Positions 56,231 through 64,000 of a DNA stretch of 64,000 bases are shown piece after piece. The notes below the pieces were generated by a model that saw only the letters and a list, made by a program, of their open reading frames with translations, was not told where the DNA came from and did not search any database. The DNA is taken from the NCBI GenBank assembly GCA_964023205.1, contig OZ026843.1, forward strand, positions 6,743,029-6,807,028, given 5' to 3'. Numbering within the stretch: the first letter of the stretch is position 1; the number at the start of each line of letters is the position of its first letter. The DNA comes from Lutraria lutraria (taxonomy: Eukaryota > Mollusca > Bivalvia > Venerida > Mactridae). The position numbers were made by a program, and so were the translations under genes.

Positions 56231-56564
56231 TAAGCGACCAACTGAATATTAAGGCCACCTTATCATGGTTTTAAGACCTCTAATTAGTGGTCTGGTTTAC
56301 AATTTATCCTTAATATTTATCAACATAATTATGAGTCTACATGGATAGTAACTCACATGTTAATATTGGTGCAAATGATGATCTAAATAATGAGGTATTG
56401 CTGTATTAAAAATAAAATAAAATAGGCTTCCAAATTCCCATGTGTGGATATATTTGTACTTTCAGTTTACTAGTCAAGCCAGAAAATGTTCTATAAACAA
56501 GTTTTTCCAAGTTGTCGTCTTGTCTAGTGTACATGTACAGGGATTTTTTGGGGGCGATTTTATA

Positions 56565-56835
56565 GCCGAAATTCGGTCATATTTTCAATGTAAAATAGTA
56601 TCTTTTATTCCCAATTCACAGACAAAAATTCCCTATCCCCCCCCCCCCCCGAAAAAAACATTAACATCACTATTAGTAGTGAATACCTTATTCTGCTACT
56701 GTTCTATGGGAGAATAAATGGAATAAGTTGAACATTGCAAAAATTGCAGTTAGACATTTTCCCCAATTTTGATTTAATTAAAACACCGTGAAAATTCCCA
56801 ATCACAAGGGTATGGGTCATATTCCTAAATCACAA
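56565..56835 (+). repeat. Dispersed repeat R1, copy 2 (empty site)
   Basis: Matches the two halves of the repeat at 165-357 and 1125-1230 without the 767-bp insertion. At the junction it reads cattaacatcactattag with one TTAA. A C-run of about 13 lies at 56638-56650. Confidence 0.85.
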
Positions 56836-56861
56836 AAAAAAACTGATGTATGAAGAACGTG

Positions 56862-57070
56862 GCCTCTGTGGTTGAGTGCTTTTGTCTCTGATTAGTAATC
56901 ACTAGACCCATACTGTTGTGAGTTCAAATCACACCTGGGATCTAACAAATTTCACATGTGAGGAAGGCTTCCTCTGTCCTAGCTGCTATGTTTGTGGCTT
57001 ACTCAGAAGTAAGTGGTTCTGGGTTCTCCCTCTGTTAAAACTGGAAGAGTCGCCTTATGGCCCAGAGAGA
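56862..57070 (+). repeat. Bivalve SINE copy, well preserved
   Basis: tRNA-like head: gtggcctctgtggttgagtg (A box) and tgtgagttcaaatcacacct (B box). The body is tttcacatgtgaggaaggct and gtaagtggttctgggttctc; the tail is aactggaagagtcgccttat followed by an AG then G-run. Same layout as 45205-45405. Confidence 0.75.
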
Positions 57071-57667
57071 GAGAGAGAGGGGGGGGGGGGGGGGGGTTAA
57101 TCTGTGAAGTATATAGCTTGTATATTTTGTGTTTGGGATTTGTATAGACTGGCTGTGGCAGGTAGGTCAAGTCAACCTATAATCAAGTGAACCAGTCTAT
57201 GATTTGCCGAAGTGTAACAAAATACCATAATCAATATCGTTGAGAGATCATAATGTCGTGTATTGTTATCCATGTTTATTGGATATTAGTGGACAGGTTA
57301 TATCTGATGATTTATATACCATATCATGTTTACTCGGTTAAACTGTGTTGTTTATTATTTACTTCTATGTGTTCTGCCTCCTGGTCAGGGATTTTTGTAT
57401 GGTGAAATAACCAAACATGTAAAAAAAACATAGTTGATGTTTGTATAAACTAGGTCACTTCTGATGTTGTTGACACAGTATTCACTGTCGGTTTTGGACA
57501 GTTACCATGTGGATTTATTGGATTTATCTATCTATCAGGTTTATTGGTATCATTCATTGAAAAGGTAGATATTTGATTTAAAACTCAGTGTACTGTCATG
57601 TGTGTTACATTAACACTTAAGAGCTCCTTCGTCTAAGGTCACTGACCTAAAAATGATTTTACAATAA

Positions 57668-57745
57668 TCGAGGGCTGAACGCAACACTGTCATAACTTGT
57701 TCTTATTTCAATATGAGTTACGACACTGTTGCATTGAGCCCTTGA
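57668..57745 (+). repeat. 78-bp hairpin element, copy 3
   Basis: It begins TCGAGGGCTGAACGCAACAC and ends TGTTGCATTGAGCCCTTGA; the loop TGTTCTTATTTCAATATG is identical to copy 1. Outside, tttacaat and attgtaaa continue the dyad across a few unpaired bases. Confidence 0.85.
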
Positions 57746-58860
57746 ATTGTAAACAATGCGTGTGCTGTAAGAGCCTGTTAACTATAACCTTGATTTTACT
57801 AGTGTTAGTACTGTTCAGTTAGGATAATTGTATAGTCACGCAGTGGTCGAGTCCATTCTTACGGTGTAAAACCGTTGTCAAATTATCATTGGACATATAG
57901 GCTGACTACATGATTTACAAATTTCAATAAATACATCAACTGTCGGCGTAACGCAGTTGGTAACGATGGTGTCTGACGATAATCTATTGATGTGAAAAGA
58001 AGTGTGTGAGACCATGACTTGGTTTTTTTTCGCAAATTATTTTCTATTGCTATATATCTTTTTTTAAAAATCGTCAATTTTTTCGTCGTTTTTTTTTTTT
58101 TTTTTGGTAAGGAATACACTAGATCTAGTGTTTATATTATTATCATCATTTTTATCGTTTGGCGTATCTTTTTTGAATATCTTTTACATGTAATAAACAT
58201 GATGAAGAATAGTCTTAGATATTTCGTTGTAATTCTGGTAATCACGATTGGTTCGCCATTGTTGGCATTCAGATAAGTTTGCACGAAATACCTGTGCGCG
58301 GTACTAATACTTCATGTACTTGTGCACTCGGCACACTTTGCGTTACACAGGACAATTATATATTATGCGTTCTTTTTCTTTACTACTAAATATTATAACG
58401 AAACTACAATTCATTTGCAAAAAGTTGAAAAAGAAAACGAAAAAAGAGACAACCGGTGAGGTTCGAACTCGCGATAAAATTTTAGCCCCTGATCATCTAC
58501 AACATCATTGCTAAACTATAATACTATATTTGTTTCTCATAAACCCATTTTACCTGTTCAGACAATGGATGTAAACTTTTGTGTACACATAAAATGAAAC
58601 GTCACTATCACATTATCCTAACTGGACAGTACAGTTTGTACAGGGGAACCCCCTCCAACTCTTCCTAAAATGTAGGCAAGGTTGGGTATAAACACAACTT
58701 TCTTTTTCCTAATGACTAGCTATGTAAACAATGAACACAGTGGATGATTATTATGGTAAAAATGTTACACTCTATTTGAACTCGTTTGTTATTCATCAGA
58801 TACATTCTTACCCTGGCACAAGTTGTACGTCTGCCACACAGATCATAACAGTATGATTAA
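57746..58860. other. Intergenic with tRNA-like scraps
   Basis: No gene. 57945-57990 (gtcggcgtaacgcagttggt) looks like an A box. On the minus strand 58445-58515 has tatcgcgagttcgaacctca, a B-box-like word. Neither forms a complete tRNA. T-runs lie near 58090. Confidence 0.45.
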
Positions 58861-59200
58861 TGTTTGTTTGTTTGTTTATCTGTTGTTTTTTAATGGCCCT
58901 TAGACAGCTATATGGTCATTTCAGGACTGCCCCAGAGGAAGGGGAGGGCGTATTCTGGACAACTAGGCTTTTAACTCCCTACTCTTATTTCAAACATTTT
59001 TTCCTCGTTCTTTATCTAGCCTGGTGTAAAGTACCGATACACACCTCATCCTTTTCCCTGTGATTGTCTTACTACAGTACTTGGCTCGGTAGTCAAGACG
59101 TGGACACTGAAAAAACGTTCCTGAAATATTGAAGGGCGGAGTGGAGATTTGAACACTTCACTTTTTGTTCAGTTGTCCAGCACAAGACCACAGATCTCCT
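58861..59200 (-). repeat. Bivalve SINE family B, copy 3, with TTTG tail
   Basis: On the + strand it opens with a (tgtt)n tract, then tttaatggcccttagacagc, atttcaggactgccccagag and 'tagcctggtgtaaagtaccg'. It ends in the eroded tRNA head near 59150-59195. On the minus strand this is head, body and simple tail, as expected for a SINE. Confidence 0.82.
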
Positions 59201-59498
59201 GCTAATACAATATTGTGTTTGGCATAAAAGTCATGAAACATGGAAATGAAAATACGTGAAATTAAGGATTAAAAAACAGTATAACATAATTATGTAATGC
59301 CTATCGTTAACTTAAATGATAGACTAGGTGTCAAAACAGCAGCTAGCTCAAATAACATTATGAATTCAGATAGTCTCGTCCGCTTTATGATAAATGGTTA
59401 AATAATGTATTAAGTATAAAAATGTGTGACAAGTTCATCGCATTTCAAGGTTTACTAGATATCTGGTGTCATTATAAATATTTTAATTATATTTTCAG

Positions 59499-59516
59499 GA
59501 TTATGAAATTGTAAGG
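59499..59516 (+). other. 5' UTR of the SLC16-like gene with a three-codon upstream ORF
   Basis: The acceptor tttttcag-type AG ends at 59498, so at least one upstream non-coding exon is implied. Within the 18 bases before the main ATG is atgaaattgtaa (59503-59514), a Met-Lys-Leu upstream frame ending two bases before the start codon. Confidence 0.6.
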
Positions 59517-62500
59517 ATGACTCAGGCAAAATTTTTTGAGTATGACGAAAAAGAAGAGTACTATGAAGAAGAGGAGGTGCGGCCTCCCCGCCGTCCCGGT
59601 GAGGCCCCGGATGGATCCTGGGGATGGATGGTCGTTCTTGGAGCCTGTCTTTGTTGTGTGTTTGTACAAGGACTTATTTCATCGAGCACAGTACTAAGCA
59701 CAGAATTAGATGTCTTTTTTCAGACCGAGGGATCTCTCAATGATATCTCAGTGATTTTAAGAACAGTCTGTTTATGTGGAGGTAAATATTACATAGAATT
59801 CCCTTTCTTTATCATTTCCCTGTTCGAAATCTTTATATACTTCTTTTGACTCTTTAGGTTCCATCGATAACTTGAACTGCTCCCATTCAGACTTCACCAG
59901 TCTTGGTCCTTAGTTATGTTAGCATAATATCCTGGGTTCTTGAACTTAAATCCCTTCTGGAGCAACAATCATTTAGTCATGTTGAATTAAGCTATAAGCA
60001 TTTAATTATTATACAATAGACATGCAGTGTTTTTATTAGTTCATTGGTTTGAATTCTTGTTTGAAAGGCCGCAGCTGTTAGTGTGCACTGGATTTGTAAC
60101 CTGGCGATCTGTGCTCGTTTCCCAGTCGTGGCTGGTCAAACCCTTACATGAAAATTTGACAACAATATCAATTTCCCACCACAAGTTTGAATATGTTGAC
60201 ATCATTTTATGTTTTTGTCTTTTCAGGCCCATTGGTCTGTATACTAGCTCAGAAGTTAAGTTGTCGTAAAATTGTGATGGCGGGAAGTGTTGTCGTCTGT
60301 GCAAGTGTTCTGATCAGTACCCAAATGACAAGTCCCGGGGCGATGAGATTAACTTTCGGGTTTCTTACAGGTCTGTATAGCGTTTTAAGTTAAATGCGGT
60401 TGTCTACTTATGAGTATTTTGTACAGGTCTTTAAACACACTTGAATTGTAACCTTTCGATCTTGGTTATGACCCTTAAATGAAAATTTAACAAAAAATTT
60501 CAGATTAACTTCTTTATGTGGAGAGGTTGCAAGCTCCATGTAGAAGAGTAAATAAGTACTAGTTAGAATACAGTCCATGAATACTGAATAGGTGCACCGT
60601 ATATGGCAGTGATATCTTAGATAAAAGGCATTAGACCCACAGAAAGTCTCTTAGTGCTCTGTGTTTTACGAAGAATAGAACAAAATCATTATTTCACTGT
60701 ACTAGTTGGTAGTCTGCTCGGAAATGTTCATTTTTAAAAATAGCAGTTTCTGTTGTGGACATAAAATATGTAAAAGAACTCTGTCTTGTTATCTATTTTA
60801 GGACTTGGTCTATCCATGGTGTACCAACCTAGCATCATCATTGTTGCTAATTGGTTTGAAAAGAGACGAGCATTTGCTACAGGGCTAGCATCGATGGGTT
60901 CTGGAATCGGCGTGTTTGTCTTTCCTCAAATTTATAGACAGTTATTAGATTCATTAGACTGGAAAAATGCTACTGCAATTGTGGCGGCATTATTCCTGAA
61001 TACAGCTGTCTGTGGGGCCCTGTATAGATCCCTAACTCATGCCAAACCAAAAGGGATGAAAAGGGGCCCTATTCAGCATGGTGCAATAATGAAGGCTTTG
61101 ATAGCCGAGAAGGAGCGTCAGCGGACTATCTCAAATGGGTCCTTGGACAATTGTATTATAACAAGAGATAACAGACTCATTAAAATAGACAAAATAGATC
61201 TTAGAAATAAGAGTAACACTTATATTAATAGATTAAAAGAAACATTTGGATTTAGTTCTAGAAGTTTGAATAGATCAAAAAATTCATTAGTTGTTCCGAA
61301 AGTCGTTGTTACAGATCCAATCTATAGACCTAAGTCTCCACGGACATCTAGTAACCGATTGTTTTCTCCAAAACCTGCAACAAGTCCACCGACCCCTAAA
61401 CGAGACAGTGGCTGTGGCTCGCTCGAAGGATCTCCAACTGGAAAACAAGTTTCACGTAGTTACGAAGCATTGCCTGCGGAAGATGTTAATGTGAATGAAA
61501 ATTGGGACAGAAACTTAGTGGTTAAATTGCCTCCTAAGGAGGCCACGTCTAGTAGTGACAGAAACATAAACTTGAACAACCTAGATTCTAAACATAGTTC
61601 ACCGAAAAGATTATTGGAAGAAACAAATTTGGATCCTTCATTTTTAAGTAATAACGTTTCGCCTGTCGGAAGTGTTCGTAGTATGAATGCCAGATCTCCT
61701 TCACTGATAAGCCAAAGCAGCAAAGCTACTGAAATCTACATACCGAAGCAGGATAGTGTTATGACAATTACAGGTGTTCGATCCGATATGAGCACAATCG
61801 CTGAAGAACCAGAACCTACGAACTGTAAACTACTGCGTATGTTAAGTAAAGTTTTGGATTTGAAGTTGTTAAAGCTGCCGTCGTTTTGGTTACTGATATT
61901 TACTGGCTGTCTCACCATGATAGGTATGTATTCTGTCAGTTATTCTTACATTTTGCAGATGGCTGTAAGGCAAAGGGGGAGGGGGGTTTTTTCCGCGGAT
62001 CAACTAAATTCTGCGGTTTTGATCATCCCTAAGCCCCCAAGCTGAATGATTTTGAATTTTCCTCTTTCGTCATCCCACTAGTCCCACTCTTGAAGGCTAT
62101 AAGCCTTCTGCTAGAAATCTGACTTCCTTTTTTTGTTTTTAGTGAAAAAAGTTATCATTTTCCACATTGAGGCAGGAAAAAAATATCTATTCCATTTTAG
62201 AATTTGAGGTATTGTAGAAAGGGATATTCTTAAATGATCATTTTTCAGTTTAATAACAAATGTATATCTTTCTGACTTCACGTCTCATTAGTGTCGGATA
62301 CTGCATTCATATAACACGGACATGAGAACGGCGGATCAGTGAAACCATTTAATTATAAAGTAGACCGTGATATTGTTGAAGTAAACATAGCAGGATCAGT
62401 TTTCTTTGATCTTTGTCAAAAAAAAACTTCTTGGCGAATTCCCTTCTTTTTGTATTAAAATCAATGCTATCAGGCCTGATAACAAACAAATGCTGTTTAA

Positions 62501-63508
62501 TTAATGCACATTTAATGTTATTTTACTATTAAAAGATCAGTAAATCTTGTTTCATTGATTGATATATAATTATTTTACACTTGTATTTATTTTATACAAT
62601 GTTTGTTGTATTACAGGTGAAGCCATTCCATTTGTGCACTTGCCTATGAAAGCTTTATCATTGGGTAGCTCCCAGAATAAAGCTTACTTTTTGATCTCAT
62701 ACCACTGGGTTCTTAGTATGATTGGAAGAGTCGTGTTTGGTTGGATAGCGGATCGACCTTGGGCTAGTCCCGTACAGCTGAACAACGTCATGATTATACT
62801 TGCTGGAGTTCTGTCCCTTTTTACATATTTTTACGACAACTACAACTGGCTTGCTTTCTACGCGTCACTATTTGGATTTCTGACGAGTAAGTTTTAACAA
62901 TTGTAACTCGAATTTTCTTATCTGTAGAACAAATCTGTTCCTCATCTTACGTTTTTATAAAATTATCAAAAACTTAAAAGCCTGCCTTGTTGCCTGTCGT
63001 GCAACCTTTCATGTAGGTTCCTGTAGATTTTAATAAATAATTTTAATAATCTGAAAAAAGAGTTAAATTAAGTCTGACAATTTAGCCATAGCCATGGTAC
63101 AGTGGTAAGTGAACTGGATTTTTTACCCGGAGATGCAGGTTCGATTCCAGGTCACGGCAGGTCATACACTTTCATGAAAATTTGACAACACAGTATAGAT
63201 TTCCCTCAACATGTGGAAAAGTAGCCAGTTCCTTGTGGAATGAATGATAAGTTAGTACTGGTTAGAAAATTGTCCAGGAAAACGTGTAACATGAATCAAC
63301 CATATATTTAACTGAAAAAATTGTGAAAAAATGTGTTAAACTCAAACAAACAATAAAAGTCTGACAATTTGTCTAATTTCAGGTGCATTTTTTACTCTTC
63401 GATCAATTATACTGATTGAATTGTTTGGAAAGAATAGCCTTTTATCCTCTTTTAGTCTTCTTACATTTTTTCATGGAATTGCTGTGTTCGTAGGATATCG
63501 ATTTACAG
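59517..63508 (+). CDS. SLC16 monocarboxylate-transporter-like protein (5' part, runs off the window)
   Basis: Proton- or sodium-coupled monocarboxylate-type carrier of the SLC16/MCT family, plasma membrane, substrate unknown. Exons: 59517-59781, 60227-60370, 60802-61923, 62617-62886 and 63383-63508; at least one more follows outside. All five visible donors follow phase-1 positions. The N-terminus is acidic (EYDEKEEYYEEEEV) and is followed by the family signature PDGSWGWMVVLGA at the start of TM1. The second signature, ANWFEKRRAFATGLASMGSG, lies at about residues 152-171. A Ser-rich, poorly structured loop of roughly 275 residues (about 215-490) separates the two six-helix halves, much longer than in classical MCT1-4. 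TM7 begins LPSFWLLIFTG. Exon 4 holds GRVVFGWIADR, and exon 5 holds two more helices. The ATG at 59517 is preferred by context and position. Confidence 0.9.
60060..60200 (+). repeat. Decayed SINE family A copy in SLC16 intron 1
   Basis: gtgcactggatttgtaacct, then 'ctgtgctcgtttcccagtcg' and atgaaaatttgacaacaata match the 63.1 kb copy (gtgaactggattttttaccc; atgaaaatttgacaacacag). The head is badly mutated. Confidence 0.65.
60445..60580 (+). repeat. Decayed SINE family A copy in SLC16 intron 2
   Basis: gtaacctttcgatcttggtt, then ttaaatgaaaatttaacaaa and agtactagttagaatacagt follow the same order as 60060 and 63090. Confidence 0.55.
63090..63275 (+). repeat. SINE family A copy in SLC16 intron 4
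   Basis: tRNA-like head agccatggtacagtggtaag with a B box gcaggttcgattccagg, a conserved body (tttcatgaaaatttgacaac) and tail (tagccagttccttgtggaat; ttagtactggttagaaaatt). Best copy of this family in the window. Confidence 0.8.
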
Positions 63509-64000
63509 GTAAGTTCAAAATAATTGGAGAAATTATTTTTCCCAGATGTAACTATGTTATGTCTGATGTAATATATCTTGAATTTGGAGACTTTCAAAGA
63601 TGCATTTAGTCAGAATAAAGATTATGCTGAGAAACAAGGATTTTTTTGAGATTTTGAAGTTCTGGTCAATGGTTATAAAGAATGAGAACATTCTCAGAGT
63701 TAAAGATCTCATTTTCATACCCTTGAGTATTTTAGTTGATAGATATAACTGTTTAATTGTTTTTGTTCAAATTATTACATCATTCTGATGGAAGTATATA
63801 AAATTTATATCGTCATTGGATTGTCGTAATTACCTGATAAAAACAAAGATACGACTCTGAGAATGATCTCAAAATTTTACTTCAGACCCTGATCTCAAAA
63901 GTCAAATTAATGAGATCATTTGAGGTGCATTCAGTTCTGTAGAAAAGACTATTAATCATATTGATAATTATGAACAATATTTAATATGATAATGAATTAT
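63509..64000 (+). other. SLC16-like intron 5, incomplete
   Basis: Begins with donor GTAAGT at 63509. No further exon is recognised up to the window edge. Near 63850 and 63895 'gatctcaaaa' recurs in an otherwise AT-rich stretch. Confidence 0.6.

Noticed and set aside
56118..57098. Biological significance of the long G- and C-runs
   Set aside because: Homopolymer runs at 4636, 31718, 56118, 56638 and 57079 are common length-error sites; no function is inferred.
63096..63165. tRNA gene in the SLC16 intron
   Set aside because: It has a good B box but mismatched stems, and the same head-plus-body occurs in decayed form at 60060 and 60445, so it is a SINE.

Overview
The window is AT-rich invertebrate nuclear DNA, almost certainly from a bivalve mollusc. 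Introns are long, genes are sparse, and the intergenic space is packed with short DNA transposons, tRNA-headed SINEs of the bivalve type, non-LTR and LTR retroelement debris and minisatellites. I see no prokaryotic signals and no intact tRNA or rRNA gene. The host genes and transposon conclusions come from reading frames, splice sites and terminal repeats visible here; no database search was run.

Three host genes are supported, all on the + strand. (1) A three-exon nodulin-like major-facilitator transporter (24807-27600, 480 codons). (2) A neuropeptide F / NPY-family precursor, with a TATA-box promoter and a non-coding first exon at 29.7 kb and coding exons at 32172-32350, 32916-32980 and 33734-33813. 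The intron before the last peptide-coding residue splits the codon for the Arg of the terminal Arg-Pro-Arg-Phe-amide, as is usual in this family. (3) The 5' part of an SLC16 monocarboxylate-transporter-like gene (59517-63508, running off the right edge) with a very long TM6-TM7 loop. Its 5' UTR acceptor at 59498 may be joined to a candidate first exon about 10.5 kb upstream (ends 48986). Every visible coding intron of both transporter genes is in phase 1.

Layout. 0-5.4 kb: a dispersed repeat split by a long-inverted-repeat TTAA element, a frameshifted Tigger/pogo transposase with its own intron, a fold-back element and a hAT-type element with a large internal palindrome. 5.4-10.7 kb: patchwork of mollusc dispersed repeats, a pogo MITE and a LINE ORF2 scrap. 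12.3-16.6 kb: a 949-bp 8-bp-TSD element and an LTR-retrotransposon gag pseudogene carrying a nested 166-bp hAT MITE. 17.8-24.4 kb: minisatellites, a hAT transposase scrap and a decayed LINE. 24.8-27.6 kb: the first transporter. 28.9-34.8 kb: the neuropeptide gene, enclosed by inverted copies of one repeat. 35-58 kb: SINEs, MITEs and tandem repeats, with one possible promoter/first exon at 48.8 kb. 58.9-64 kb: a SINE followed by the SLC16 gene.

The most striking non-genic findings are the three exactly 78-bp hairpins at 14.8, 20.4 and 57.7 kb. Next are the TTAA element whose empty target site survives in a second copy of the host repeat at 56.7 kb, and a set of non-autonomous elements with clean target-site duplications. 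No cellular pathway links the three host genes; they appear to be ordinary neighbours.
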